Of a DNA stretch of 64,000 bases, positions 44,554 through 53,813 are shown piece by piece. Each line of letters opens with the position of its first letter. Position 1 is the stretch's first letter. Source of the DNA: Bordetella parapertussis (GTDB lineage: Bacteria > Pseudomonadota > Gammaproteobacteria > Burkholderiales > Casimicrobiaceae). The notes beneath the pieces were generated by a model. It had not been told where the DNA came from. It did no database searches and was given only the letters and a program-made list of their open reading frames with translations. Both the position numbers and the translations under genes were made by a program. The stretch spans positions 1 to 64,000 of the forward strand of contig CALQLA020000012.1 of assembly GCA_943331295.2 (NCBI GenBank), in the 5' to 3' direction.

Positions 44554-45531
44554 TCATTCCACCTTGATGCTAGCGGCCGTGATGACCCCCTTCGACTTCT
44601 GGATGTCGGCCTTGATCAGGGCGACGAACGCCTCGGGCGTCACCGGATCCGGCTCGAGGCCCTGCGCGTGCATCTGCTTTTTCACGTCGTCACTGCCGAG
44701 AATCCGGTTGATGTCGCCATTCAGCCGCGCGACGATGGCGGGCGGCAGGCCGGCTGGCCCGAACACGCCGTAGTAGGTGATGAACGTGTATTTGGGATAG
44801 CCCAGCTCGGCGACGGTGGGCACGTCGGGCAGCGCGGCATTTCGCCTGGGCGACGAGACGGCGAGCGCGCGCAGCTTGCCACCCTGGATCAGCGCGGTGG
44901 CCGACGAGATCGACGTCGCCGCGAAGCCGACGTGGCCGCCGACCAGGTCGGCGAGCGCGGGGCTCGATCCCTTGTACGGGATGTGCCGCATCTGGAACCC
45001 CGCCACCGATTGCAGCAGTTCCATCGCGATGTGCGCCGACCCGCCGGTGCCCGAGGTGCCGTAGGTGATGGTGTCCGGTGCGGCCTTGGCTGCGGCGATC
45101 GCGTCGTTGAGCGTCTTGAACGGCGATTGCGCCCCGACGACCAGCACCATTGGCGTCGTCGCTGCGAGCGCGACCGGGGTCAGATCGTTCACCGGGTCGT
45201 ACGAAACCTTGAGCAGCAGGGGAATCAGCGACACGTTGTCGGTCTGGCCGATCACCAGTTCGTAGCCTGTCGGGCTCGCCTTGGCGCCTTCGGCGAGGCC
45301 GAGCGCCGTACCCGCGCCGGGGCGGTTGGTCGGCACCATCGTCCAGCCGTTCATCTCGGCCAGCTTGGTGGACAGGAGGCGACCAATGAAGTCGGTGCCA
45401 CCGCCTGGCGTCGACGGAATGATCATCTTGATCGGCTGCGCGGGCCAGGCCGGTGCCTGCGCTCGCGCCTGGGTGACGGGGATAACGAAGGCGATTGCCA
45501 GCAGGATCGCGGCGAACTTGGGGCTGGTCAC
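44554..45531 (-). CDS. Bug/TctC-type tripartite tricarboxylate transporter binding protein
   Basis: This is a 325-residue periplasmic solute-binding protein. After a signal peptide (ILLAIAFVIPVTQARAQA), the Bug pattern WPAQPIKMIIPSTPGGGTDFIGR is near residues 30-52 and the mid-domain GTSGTGGSAHIAMELLQ near residues 150-166. Bug proteins bind carboxylates and are hugely expanded in some Burkholderiales. No TctA/TctB membrane genes are adjacent. The PEP-mutase family gene lies upstream on the same strand (32-base gap), so both may serve one small organic acid. Confidence 0.93.
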   Translation of the reverse strand: MTSPKFAAILLAIAFVIPVTQARAQAPAWPAQPIKMIIPSTPGGGTDFIGRLLSTKLAEMNGWTMVPTNRPGAGTALGLAEGAKASPTGYELVIGQTDNVSLIPLLLKVSYDPVNDLTPVALAATTPMVLVVGAQSPFKTLNDAIAAAKAAPDTITYGTSGTGGSAHIAMELLQSVAGFQMRHIPYKGSSPALADLVGGHVGFAATSISSATALIQGGKLRALAVSSPRRNAALPDVPTVAELGYPKYTFITYYGVFGPAGLPPAIVARLNGDINRILGSDDVKKQMHAQGLEPDPVTPEAFVALIKADIQKSKGVITAASIKVE

Positions 45532-45563
45532 GAAAAGGTCTCCTTGTGCATTGTCGACAGCTG

Positions 45564-46445
45564 CTAATCAGCGTGCTGCCGGTCGAACGCCCATACGGCC
45601 TCGAAGCCCATCACCTTGCAGATTTCGGCGAACGGATAAAGATTGCCCGCCTGCGCCCCGGTGCCCTTGCGCGCGAGTATCTCGGCGTAGACGTTGGTCA
45701 TCGCCTGCGCGGCCGCCAGCAACGCTGCGACCGGATAGATCGCCAGCGCGAAACCGAGCCGCTGCAATTCGTCGGGTGGCAGCTGCGGCGTCTTTCCGCC
45801 CTCGACGATGTTGACGAACAGCGGCTGGTCGAACGAGCGGCCGATGATCTCCAGCTCCTTCTCCGATTCGGGCGACTCGATGAAGATCACGTCGGCGCCC
45901 GCCTTTGCGTACATCTCGCCGCGGCGCAGGGCCTCGTCGAGGCCGAGCGACGAGCGCGCGTCGGTGCGAGCGACGATCTGGAAATTCGGGTCGGTGCGCG
46001 TCTCGACGGCGACCTTCAACTTCTTCACCATTTCCTCGGCAGGTATCACCCGGCGTCCCGGCGTGTGGCCGCACTTCTTCGGAAACTCCTGGTCCTCGAG
46101 CTGGATGCCGGCGGCGCCGGCGTGCTCGTAGCCGCGGATGGTATGCGCGACGTTGAGCAGGCCGCCGTAGCCGGTGTCGCCGTCGCAGACGATCGGCGTG
46201 GCGGCGGCGCCGCAGAACGCGGTCACGCGGTCGACCATGTCCGAGTACGTGGCGATGCCCGCATCGGGAACGCCGAGGTAGGAGGCGACGGTGCCGAAGC
46301 CGGTCATGTACAGGCTGTCGAAGCCCATCCGATCGGCGATGCGCACCGACACCAGGTCGTAAATACCGGGGGCGACCACGATGCGGCCGCTGTGCAGGCG
46401 GCCTTGCAGCGTGCGCCGCTTCTCGGCTGCGCTAGGGTTGTGCAT
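45564..46445 (-). CDS. Isocitrate lyase / PEP mutase superfamily enzyme
   Basis: This 293-residue cytoplasmic TIM-barrel enzyme has the metal-binding CDGDTGYGG and the catalytic-loop motif KKCGH, in the form used by C-C lyases such as methylisocitrate lyase, 2,3-dimethylmalate lyase and oxaloacetate decarboxylase. The exact substrate cannot be fixed by eye. It lies directly upstream of the Bug-type binding protein on the same strand, a pairing common in Burkholderiales. The gene follows a decayed lytic transglycosylase gene. Confidence 0.9.
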   Translation of the reverse strand: MHNPSAAEKRRTLQGRLHSGRIVVAPGIYDLVSVRIADRMGFDSLYMTGFGTVASYLGVPDAGIATYSDMVDRVTAFCGAAATPIVCDGDTGYGGLLNVAHTIRGYEHAGAAGIQLEDQEFPKKCGHTPGRRVIPAEEMVKKLKVAVETRTDPNFQIVARTDARSSLGLDEALRRGEMYAKAGADVIFIESPESEKELEIIGRSFDQPLFVNIVEGGKTPQLPPDELQRLGFALAIYPVAALLAAAQAMTNVYAEILARKGTGAQAGNLYPFAEICKVMGFEAVWAFDRQHAD

Positions 46446-46552
46446 GGGGGAACCTCAGGCGTGGACGTGGGGGAATGCTGCCACAAAATGTCGCGATGCG
46501 CGCGCGCCCGATGCCATCGCGCCTCGCCGCTGCCGCCGGCCGCGCCTCGCCG

Positions 46553-47985
46553 TCACCTGGTGCCCGCCTTGATCTTCTCGATTGCGTCCTTCTGGGCGGC
46601 TTCGCTCGCCAGCATCAGCTGGTAGGCGATGTAGTACTTGTAGATGTTGCTGACGTCGGTCACCGTCTCCTGACCGACCTTCTCCGCCGCCACGTACTCG
46701 ACGTTGTGGAACCAGACGTTGGGGTCGAGGCCGCGCTTGGCGGCTTCCTTGCGCAGCGACGCGACGCGGCCCGCCCCCGCGTTGTAGGAAGCGAAGGCGA
46801 ACAGCGCCTTGTCGAGCGCCGTCATCGGCTCGTTCCCGTAATACTGGTCGATCATGTAGCGCATGTACTTGATGCCGGCGTGGATGTTCGCCTCGGTATC
46901 GGTGATGTCTCCGACCTTCATCTCCTTTCCGGTCGCAGGCATGATCTGCATGACGCCGATCGCGCCCACCGCGCTTTTTGCATTCTGGTTGAGCTGCGAT
47001 TCCTGGTAGCCCTGCGCGCCCATCAACACCCAATCGACGTCGTACTTGTCGCCGTACTTCTGAAAGTACCGCATCAGGGCGGAAAATTTCCTGCGCTCTT
47101 CCTTCGAGGCTGCGTCCTTCACGTACTTGACGCTCTTCAGGTAGCGCGTGAGAAGCTGGTTGCCCATCGAAGTCCCCGCCCGGTTGCGTGTGACGAACTC
47201 GTCCAGCACGCCATTGATCTGAGCGCTGCCCTTGCGGAATGCCCAGGCGACGTCGCCGCCGATGCGAACCGCGACGCCGTCGTGCACGGCGAGCTTCGGG
47301 AATATCTGCTTCCAGAAGTCCGCCTTTTGCTTGTCGACGATGACGATCGGGATGAGGCCCGCGTTCAGCATCTCGAGCAGATCCTCGTCCTCCAGGGTCT
47401 CGGGGGCAGCGCTGATCGCAACCAGCGGCTTCTTATCGGCCGCAAGCTTCAGGTTGAGCGCCACGACGCTTTCGTGATAGCTCGAAGACTTGCGCACGAA
47501 CACGGTCTTGCCGGAGAGGTCATCGAGGCTCCCGATGTTCGGCGCGGCCGCCCCGTCACCACGACCTCGTTCACATGGCTGAAGATCGGCGCGGAGAAGT
47601 CCACGAGCTTCCGGCGCTCCGGCGTGATCGTGAGGTTGGCGACCGCGATGTCGCCCTTGCCGGCGACGAGTCCGGGCAGCAATTCGTCGCGCGCCACCGG
47701 GATGAACACCACGCGCACCTTCAGGTTCTTGTTCTTGAGCCTCTTGTCGGCAGCGAGTTTCCTGTTGAGTTCGTCTTCGAACGCCCGGAAGAGATCAACG
47801 ACGGTGCCGCGCTGCGCAGCCTTGTCGTGGAAATGGAAAGTCTTGCTGTCGACGGTCAGAACGCGGATGAGCCGGCGCTCGATCATTCCGTCCAGATCCC
47901 CGGTCCAAGGCTTCTGAATCTCTCCGGGATCGATCGTGAGGGTCGCACCAGACTTCGTTGCAGCGGGCCCCCGGGCAAGCGCGGA
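46553..47985 (-). pseudogene. MltF-like lytic transglycosylase with frameshift and no start codon
   Basis: Two pieces of one protein lie in different frames. The 5' piece (about 47985 to about 47550) reads the amino-acid-binding-type domain: WTGDLDGMIERRLIRVLTVD, PVARDELLPGLVAGKGDIAV and FSAPIFSHVNEVVVTG. The 3' piece (about 47550 to 46553) continues with IGSLDDLSGKTVFVRKSSSY and ends in a GH23 transglycosylase domain with catalytic Glu in GYQESQLNQNAK. The shift falls within 47541-47557 (minus strand ACGGGGCGGCCGCG). Upstream the frame opens right after the neighbour's stop and reads a signal-peptide-like tail (ITSALARGPAA) with no ATG/GTG/TTG. Confidence 0.8.
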
Positions 47986-47994
47986 GGTGATCGG

Positions 47995-49140
47995 CTACCA
48001 CCCGCCGAAGCGCTCCCAGCACTGCATGGATTCACCCGACGCCGGCAGGACGACGTAGCGCTCGTGCTGGGCCCCCGTCGCGCACGCATGGTTGGGCAGG
48101 ATGCGCAGGCGCGAACCGAGCGGAAACCGCTGCTCCAGCGCGCACGCCGCGTCGCCCTGCCATTGCAGCACGCCATGTTCCTGGTTGGCCTCGTTGAAGG
48201 CCAGTTGCGGCACCGGCTTGCCGGCCTCGTCGCAAACGAGGCCATAGCCGTAGTCCCGCTCCTGCTGCTGCGTGCCGCGGTCGCGGCTCATCGCCATCCA
48301 GCCGGCGTCGGTGATGATCCAGCCCGCGTCGGGGCGATGACCGATGACGGTGCACAAGACTGACATGGCGACGTCGTCGGCCGTGCAGACGCCGATTCCG
48401 GCCATGACCAGGTCGAAGAACACGTACACGCCGGCGCGCACCTCCGTAACGCCTTCCAGCGAGCGTGCGCTCAACGCCGTCGGCGTCGAGCCGACGCTGA
48501 CCACCTCGCACGCGTAGCCGTCGGCGCGCAGGCGCCGGGCGGCTTCCACGCAGCCGGCGCGCTCGCGCTCGGCCATGGCGGCGAGTGCTTCCGGCGTGCG
48601 CAGCGCGTACGAACTGCCGGCGTGAGTCATCACGCCCCCGAGGCGCGCACCGAGACCATCACGCGTTCGCAGCGCGCCGGCCACCGCCCGGAGTCGCGGG
48701 TCGGCGGGCTCGAGCCCCGACCGATGGCCGTCGGTGTCGATCTCGATCAGAACCTCGTGGCAGTGACCGTGCGCCAGGCCATGTGCAGTGAGCTGCTCGG
48801 CGGCCGCCACCGACTCCACCAGCAGGGTCAGGCGCAGGCCCTGGCGGGCCAGGCGCAACGCGTGGTCGAACTTGGACGGCGCGATGGCGACGGCGTACAG
48901 GATGTCGTCGATGCCCGCCGCGAAGAAGCGTTCGGCCTCCTTCAGCGTGGACACCGTGATGCCCTTTGCACCGGCCGCGATCTGGCGTTCCACCACGGCC
49001 GCGCACTTGCTGGTCTTGGCATGCGGGCGAAAGCGCACGCCCAGCGCATCCATGCGCGACTGCATGCGTTCGATGTTGTGCTGCATGCGGCGCTCGTCGA
49101 GCAGAAGCAGGGGAGTTTCGAGGTCGGCGGGGATCGGCAT
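47995..49140 (-). CDS. D-threonine aldolase-like PLP enzyme (alanine racemase fold)
   Basis: This 381-residue enzyme of the D-TA/DSD1 family has the N-terminal PLP barrel with the cofactor Lys in RPHAKTSK, GGVMTHAGSSY, SVGSTPT for phosphate binding and the C-terminal metal site NHACAT. Relatives cleave D-threonine or D-3-hydroxyaspartate, or dehydrate D-serine, with a divalent metal. The end WERFGGW is typical. The ATG at 49140 is chosen over upstream frame extensions because the protein start MPIPADLETPLLLLDE matches family starts. It is 86 bases from the upstream cupin gene, same strand. Confidence 0.9.
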   Translation of the reverse strand: MPIPADLETPLLLLDERRMQHNIERMQSRMDALGVRFRPHAKTSKCAAVVERQIAAGAKGITVSTLKEAERFFAAGIDDILYAVAIAPSKFDHALRLARQGLRLTLLVESVAAAEQLTAHGLAHGHCHEVLIEIDTDGHRSGLEPADPRLRAVAGALRTRDGLGARLGGVMTHAGSSYALRTPEALAAMAERERAGCVEAARRLRADGYACEVVSVGSTPTALSARSLEGVTEVRAGVYVFFDLVMAGIGVCTADDVAMSVLCTVIGHRPDAGWIITDAGWMAMSRDRGTQQQERDYGYGLVCDEAGKPVPQLAFNEANQEHGVLQWQGDAACALEQRFPLGSRLRILPNHACATGAQHERYVVLPASGESMQCWERFGGW

Positions 49141-49226
49141 GTCGGGCGTACGCCTCGGTTCAACCGGATGGCCTTCGAGTTGCGGCGGGCCGGGGTGCTG
49201 TTCGCCGCGCCGCCCGTGCATCGGGC

Positions 49227-49613
49227 CTAACCCTTGACCTTCCCGATCATGTGGTTGATGACATGAGTGTGCTGGCGCTGAGGGCTGAACATGATGATCT
49301 CCGCGTCTGCGTCGACCTTCACGTTGTGCCCGGGAGGCCAGTAGAACAGGTCGTTCGCCCGGACTGTCTCCTCCACGCCGGTCGCGTCGGTCGTCGTGAG
49401 TTGCCCGCGCAAGACGAACCCCCAATGGGGGCACTGGCACAAGTCACCTTCGAGTCCCTTGAACAGCGGCGTGGTATCGACGCCCGCGGAGAGGCTGAAG
49501 TACTCGGCGCTGATCTTGCCCAAGCCGGTTGCATCGCCGAAGTCCGTTCGTTGACGGATCACCGCACCGGGGATCTCCATCCTGATGTCCACGCTTTCCT
49601 TGGCTACCCTCAT
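49227..49613 (-). CDS. Cupin domain protein
   Basis: This 128-residue small beta-barrel protein has a cupin outline: CQCPHWGFVLRGQL carries one potential metal His, LFYWPPGHNVKVD follows, and FSPQRQHTHVINHM is at the C-terminus. The classical two-motif metal site is degenerate, so it may bind rather than convert a ligand. The ATG at 49613 follows GAGACGAAC; a longer frame up to 49658 is less likely. It precedes the D-TA-like gene. Confidence 0.75.
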   Translation of the reverse strand: MRVAKESVDIRMEIPGAVIRQRTDFGDATGLGKISAEYFSLSAGVDTTPLFKGLEGDLCQCPHWGFVLRGQLTTTDATGVEETVRANDLFYWPPGHNVKVDADAEIIMFSPQRQHTHVINHMIGKVKG

Positions 49614-49980
49614 GTTCGTCTCTCCAATGTGGCGATCTGCGCTACGAGCCATCCGCAAGCCAACAAGCCCCGGCGCCTAAGGATGCGCCGGGCAGACGAA
49701 TCTTACCGTCAGCGGGGGGTGTCTCGGCATGTGCCGACGCCGATTCCCGGGAATTTTGGAATACCAGCCGGGCGGGCCGGCAGGTGATGCCTGGGTTGCG
49801 AACAATCGGGACACCGCCGTCGCAGCCTTCGACCCGGTGTCCGGAGCGCCCGGCACTCGCGGCGCTACCGCCGATGCCGCCGTCGCTGGACGCGACACCG
49901 GTCACTGTCACGTAGTGAGCAGCACCGGACCCCGCTGCGCGTCCCTGCGGCCCGTTTACGCCGTTGTCGCTGGTCCCGCG
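49614..49980. other. About 370 bp without a gene
   Basis: No convincing coding signal or repeat is seen between the cupin gene and the amidohydrolase remnant. It includes lower-GC patches and may be degraded former coding sequence. Confidence 0.4.
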
Positions 49981-49984
49981 CTCG

Positions 49985-50464
49985 GTTGACGAACACCCGG
50001 GTCGACCGAGGGGCTTCGGATCCGTGGGTCGCCTGTCGCAGGGAAACGTGTTCCAGAAAAAGCTCGGCATTTCGAAAAAACACCTTCTCGACAATGTCGG
50101 CAGAGAATCCACACCCCGCCCAATCGTTGCGCAGGCGCTCGTAGGTGAACAGCGGATAGTCCCCACAGAAAAGCACGCGGTCTTGCAGCCGGCGGGCGAT
50201 TTCGTGCTTGAGGTCCGGCGTGAAATACTTCGGCGACCAGCCGTGCACTTCGTACCAGACATTGGTCTTGTGAAGAAGTACGGCGATGGTCTCTGTTTGC
50301 CAGGGCCAGCCGGGGCGCGACGCAACGATCAGCAGCTTCGGATACCGAGCTCCAACCGCATCAAGATGCCGCGGATGGCAATGGTCGAGGACGACCCCAC
50401 CCCCGCCGGGTTTTCCCATGCCTTCGCTAGTCGAGCCCACCGTTATCAGTACCGGCACGAGCAC
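49985..50464 (-). pseudogene. 3' remnant of an amidohydrolase-2 family gene
   Basis: About 155 residues match the C-terminal half of TIM-barrel amidohydrolases: GMGKPGGGGVVLDHCHPRHL, RPGWPWQTETIAVLLHKTNV, WSPKYFTPDL, RVLFCGDYPLFT (the metal-site Asp of the GxDYP motif) and FFRNAELFLE. The N-terminal half with the HxH metal ligands is missing. The similarity starts within about 45 bases of the end of the SDR gene at 50510, as though the SDR cluster replaced the 5' half. The reading frame runs on past the natural end into unrelated sequence. Confidence 0.75.
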
Positions 50465-50509
50465 AGTCGATAGCGCACGCCGCGAACCGGGCCGGCGGCG
50501 GCACTGTGT

Positions 50510-51268
50510 CTACCACCCCTTGCCGGCAGTGTACCCGCCGTCGACCGGGAGTACGGCGCCGGTGATGAAGCTCGCTTCGTCGGAAGCGAGGAACAGGATT
50601 GCAGCGGCGATTTCCGCTGGATCGGCGACACGGCCCAGCGGGTGCGCGGCATTGAGCCGGCGAACCAGCTCCGGATCGCTGAAATAGCGCTCGGTGAGTG
50701 GCGTGCGGACGGAGCCTGGCGCGACTGCGTTCACCCGGATCGCGTAGGCCCCGAGTTCCATCGCCATCTCGCGCGTAAGGCCGACGATCGCATGCTTGGC
50801 CGCAACATAGGCTGCCCGGTTGGGAACGCCCATCAGGCCGGCGGAAGAAGAAAGATTGACGATCGCGGCCGGAATGGCGGCGGCGACGACCGAACGCGCG
50901 AAGATCTGCGACATGTGGAAGGTGCCGTCGAGATTGACGGCGAGTACCCGCTGCCACGTCTGGGCGTCGAGCTCGAGCACGGGGAGGATCTCGCGGATGC
51001 CGGCGCTGTTGACGAGAATGTCGAACGCGCCGTGACGGCCGGTGAGATCGCCGAACAAGCGCTCGACCGCGCCGCGGTCGGTGACGTCGAGCGCCGCGGC
51101 CGCCGCCGCCGCGCCGATCTCTTCCGCGGTCCGTCGCGCCGCCACGCCGTCCGCATCCGCGACAACGACAAAGGCGCCCTCGGCGGCGAACGCCCGGGCG
51201 CAGGCCGCACCGATGCCGCTGGCACCGCCGGTCACGATGGCCTTGCGCCCTGCGAAGCGTTGTCTCAC
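50510..51268 (-). CDS. SDR family oxidoreductase (1)
   Basis: This 252-residue classical short-chain dehydrogenase has the NAD(P) loop TGGASGIGAA near residues 14-23, NSAG near residue 90, the catalytic Ser in NLSSSAG and YVAAK as the Tyr-Lys pair, and the C-terminal GAVLPVDGGYTAGKGW. It is FabG-like. It is the last gene of the minus-strand run SDR2-ThDP enzyme-SDR1, with 22 bases to the ThDP gene. It probably oxidises a hydroxy intermediate of the pathway run by this cluster. Confidence 0.92.
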   Translation of the reverse strand: MRQRFAGRKAIVTGGASGIGAACARAFAAEGAFVVVADADGVAARRTAEEIGAAAAAAALDVTDRGAVERLFGDLTGRHGAFDILVNSAGIREILPVLELDAQTWQRVLAVNLDGTFHMSQIFARSVVAAAIPAAIVNLSSSAGLMGVPNRAAYVAAKHAIVGLTREMAMELGAYAIRVNAVAPGSVRTPLTERYFSDPELVRRLNAAHPLGRVADPAEIAAAILFLASDEASFITGAVLPVDGGYTAGKGW

Positions 51269-51290
51269 CGCCCTCTCCGTTGCTGCCCGT

Positions 51291-52847
51291 TCAACGGGCC
51301 ACCATCGCTTCGATCAGGTGCGGGCCTGGCGTCGCATTCGCCGCAGCGATCGCAGCGACGAATGCCCTGGTGTCCTCCGCGCGCACGGCCGGGACGCCCG
51401 ACGCTCGGGCCATCGCGCACCAGTCGATCTCCGGGCCTTCGATGTCGAACATGCGCGCTGCGCGCGGGCCCGCCTTGCCGCCTACGATGGCGTTCAACTC
51501 GCCGTGCAGGATCGCATAGCCGCGGTTGTTGAGGATCACCACCGTGCAGTCGAGGCCTTCGCGCGCCATCGTCCACAGCGCCTGGTTCGTGTACATTGCG
51601 CTGCCGTCGCCCTCGAGGCACAGGACGCGCCGCCCGGGGCACGCGACGGCCGCCCCCACCGCCAGTGGCAGGCCGTCGCCGATCGAACCGCCGGTGACCT
51701 GCAGCCAGTCGTGCGCCGGCGCCGTTTCGAGCGCCGCGTAGAAGCCGCGCCCCACCGAGACCGACTCCTCGACGACGATCGCATCTTCGGGGAGTGTCGC
51801 TGCCAGGCACAGGCCGAGGCTGTCGGCCGTCAACGGACCCGGCGCAACGACCGGCCGCGCGGGCGGTCCGGCGCTAATGATCGCCGGCGATTTCGCGCCG
51901 AGCTCATCGGCGAGGCTTTGCAGCGCGTGGACCGGATCTTCGTCGATCGCGCAAAAGCGATGGATCGTGCAGCCGGGCGGCGCGAGGCGGCTCGGCTTGC
52001 CTGGATAGGCGAAGAATGCAACCGGATCGGCGGCGCCGACGAGGATGATCGAGCGCAGGTGCGCGAGGCGCTTCAGCGCCGGCTGGACCGGATAGGGAAT
52101 GCGGCCGACCGGCGCGCGCCCGATGCCGCGCTCGACGCGGCCGTTGGAGGTTTGCGCGGCGATCTCGACGTCCGGGAACGAGGCCGCGATCCGCCCGGCG
52201 AGCGCCAGCGCGTCGGCGCGTAGAGCCCGGCCAGTGAGCAGCAGCATCGCGGGACGTGCGTCGCGGACCAGGCGCACCGCGCCCGCGATCGCGTCGGAGT
52301 CCACACGGCCGGGCGGTGGAACGGCTCCGATCGAACCGACCGTGGCGCCGTCCGACCAGGTCGCATCGGCGGGCGCGATCAGCGTGGCGATCCGACCGGG
52401 GGCGCGACGCGCCTCGCGCACGGCGGCGGCGGTGTCTTCGCCGATCGTCTCCGCACCGGAAACCGTGCGCTGCCACGCGGAGACGCCGCGAGCGAGCGCG
52501 GCGATGTCGGCGGTCAGCGGTGCATCGTGCCGGAGGTGACGGACCGCGTGGTCGCCGACGATGTTGATGAGCGGCGATTGCGCGCGCTTGGCGTTGTGGA
52601 GATTGGACCAGCCGTTGGCGAGACCGGGGCCGAGATGCAGCAGCGTGCTCGCCGGCCGGTCGGTCATGCGGCCGTAGCCGTCGGCCGCCCCCGTGGCGAC
52701 GTTCTCGAAAAGGCACAGCACGGAGCGCATCTCGTGCACCTTGTCGAGCGCCTGCACGAAATACATCTCCGACGTACCGGGATTGACGAAGCACGTCGTC
52801 ACCCCTCCGCTCACCAGCGTTCGCACGAGGCTTTCAGCGCCGTTCAC
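51291..52847 (-). CDS. Thiamine-diphosphate-dependent enzyme (acetolactate synthase-like)
   Basis: This 518-residue ThDP enzyme has the N-terminal Pyr domain with catalytic Glu48 in LFENVATGAADGYGRM, a central domain, and the C-terminal PP domain with the ThDP motif EGDGSAMYTNQALW closed by VVILNNRGY. It is shorter than acetolactate synthase and lacks obvious FAD-specific features. It belongs to the decarboxylase-like group near benzoylformate decarboxylase. Likely a 2-keto acid is decarboxylated or carboligated. It sits between two SDR genes in one operon. Confidence 0.88.
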   Translation of the reverse strand: MNGAESLVRTLVSGGVTTCFVNPGTSEMYFVQALDKVHEMRSVLCLFENVATGAADGYGRMTDRPASTLLHLGPGLANGWSNLHNAKRAQSPLINIVGDHAVRHLRHDAPLTADIAALARGVSAWQRTVSGAETIGEDTAAAVREARRAPGRIATLIAPADATWSDGATVGSIGAVPPPGRVDSDAIAGAVRLVRDARPAMLLLTGRALRADALALAGRIAASFPDVEIAAQTSNGRVERGIGRAPVGRIPYPVQPALKRLAHLRSIILVGAADPVAFFAYPGKPSRLAPPGCTIHRFCAIDEDPVHALQSLADELGAKSPAIISAGPPARPVVAPGPLTADSLGLCLAATLPEDAIVVEESVSVGRGFYAALETAPAHDWLQVTGGSIGDGLPLAVGAAVACPGRRVLCLEGDGSAMYTNQALWTMAREGLDCTVVILNNRGYAILHGELNAIVGGKAGPRAARMFDIEGPEIDWCAMARASGVPAVRAEDTRAFVAAIAAANATPGPHLIEAMVAR

Positions 52848-52881
52848 GATGCCCGCTCCTATCTTCCCGTCCGCAACCCAC

Positions 52882-53679
52882 TCAACCGCGCGGGTTCGGC
52901 CACCACTTGTGCCGCTGGCTCATGCCGCCGTCGACGTTGACGATCGTTCCGCTGATGTAGCCGGCGCGTGGCGAGGCGAGGAACGCAACGGTGTCGGCGA
53001 CCTCCTCGGGCCGCGCCATCCGCGCGAAGGGAAAGGCTCGCACGAAGTCCATCCAGCGTTCGGCGTCCCCGAACTGGATCTCGGCCTGCCGCCGCAGCAC
53101 GCCCTCCTGCCGCGCGGTGAACACCGCACCGGGACTGACGGCGACCACGCGCACGCCGAAATCGGGCGCCTCCGCACCCAGCGCCTTGGTCAGTGCGGCG
53201 AGCGAGGCGTTGCCCATGCTGCCGGCGATGTACACAGGGTCGCCGCGCTGGTCCGAGGCGCCGATCACGTTGACGATCACGCCCGAGCCGCGCGCTCGCA
53301 TGCGTGCGTAGTACTCGCGCGTCATTCCGACGAAGCCGAAGACCTTGAGGTCCCACGCCGCACGGAAGCGCGCCTGGTCGATCTGGTCGAGGCTGCCGCC
53401 CGGGATCGCGCCGGCGTTGTTCACGAGGATGTCGATGTCGGGATGCGCTTCGGCGATCGCCTGGTGAGCTGCGTCTTCGCCAACGTCGCGTACACAGGTC
53501 GCGACCGGGCGGCCAAACCGCCGCTCGAGCTCGCCGGCCGCCGCGGCGAGCCGGGAGGCGTCGCGAGCGACCAGGGTCAGCGCACAGCCCGCTGCGCAGA
53601 GCGCCTCCGCGACGGCGAGGCCGATCCCGGCCGAGCCGCCCGTGACGAGCGCCTTTTTGCCGTCCAGACGTAGGTCCAT
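52882..53679 (-). CDS. SDR family oxidoreductase (2), atypical active site
   Basis: This 265-residue SDR has the cofactor loop TGGSAGIGLA near residues 14-23 and NNAG near residue 90. At the catalytic site it reads PVYIAGSMGNAS, so the position of the usual Lys in YxxxK is Ser. This form exists in a subgroup of SDRs whose chemistry is unclear. The C-terminus is SGTIVNVDGGMS. It is the first gene of the three-gene operon, with the shared operator/promoter directly upstream. Confidence 0.88.
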   Translation of the reverse strand: MDLRLDGKKALVTGGSAGIGLAVAEALCAAGCALTLVARDASRLAAAAGELERRFGRPVATCVRDVGEDAAHQAIAEAHPDIDILVNNAGAIPGGSLDQIDQARFRAAWDLKVFGFVGMTREYYARMRARGSGVIVNVIGASDQRGDPVYIAGSMGNASLAALTKALGAEAPDFGVRVVAVSPGAVFTARQEGVLRRQAEIQFGDAERWMDFVRAFPFARMARPEEVADTVAFLASPRAGYISGTIVNVDGGMSQRHKWWPNPRG

Positions 53680-53720
53680 CGGTGAACACCCCCGGTCGAT
53701 GCGGGCGCCACGGCGCCCAG

Positions 53721-53768
53721 AATTTCCGTATTTCGAATTACCTTACGAGAATACGAAAATTTGGTCAA
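53721..53768 (-). promoter_or_regulatory. Promoter and operator of the SDR2-ThDP-SDR1 operon (site A)
   Basis: On the minus strand, TTGACC (53768-53763), 17 bases and TAAGGT (53745-53740) form a promoter facing the SDR2 start. Right after the -10 is TTCGAAATACGGAAA (53737-53723). A second, partly mirrored arm (AATACGAAAATT, 53750-53761) matches 11 of 12 bases of the complement of AATTTCCGTATT (53721-53732). It shares the core CGNAATACGGAAA with three other sites in this cluster. Confidence 0.65.
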
Positions 53769-53813
53769 CCGATTCGTGCGTGCGGGCGCGGGATCCGGGG
53801 GAGCCGGCAAGGT

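Noticed and set aside
53700-53770. Transposon end or attachment site at the AT-rich inverted repeat
   Set aside because: The same element recurs at other promoters of the cluster at a fixed position relative to the -10, which fits an operator better.
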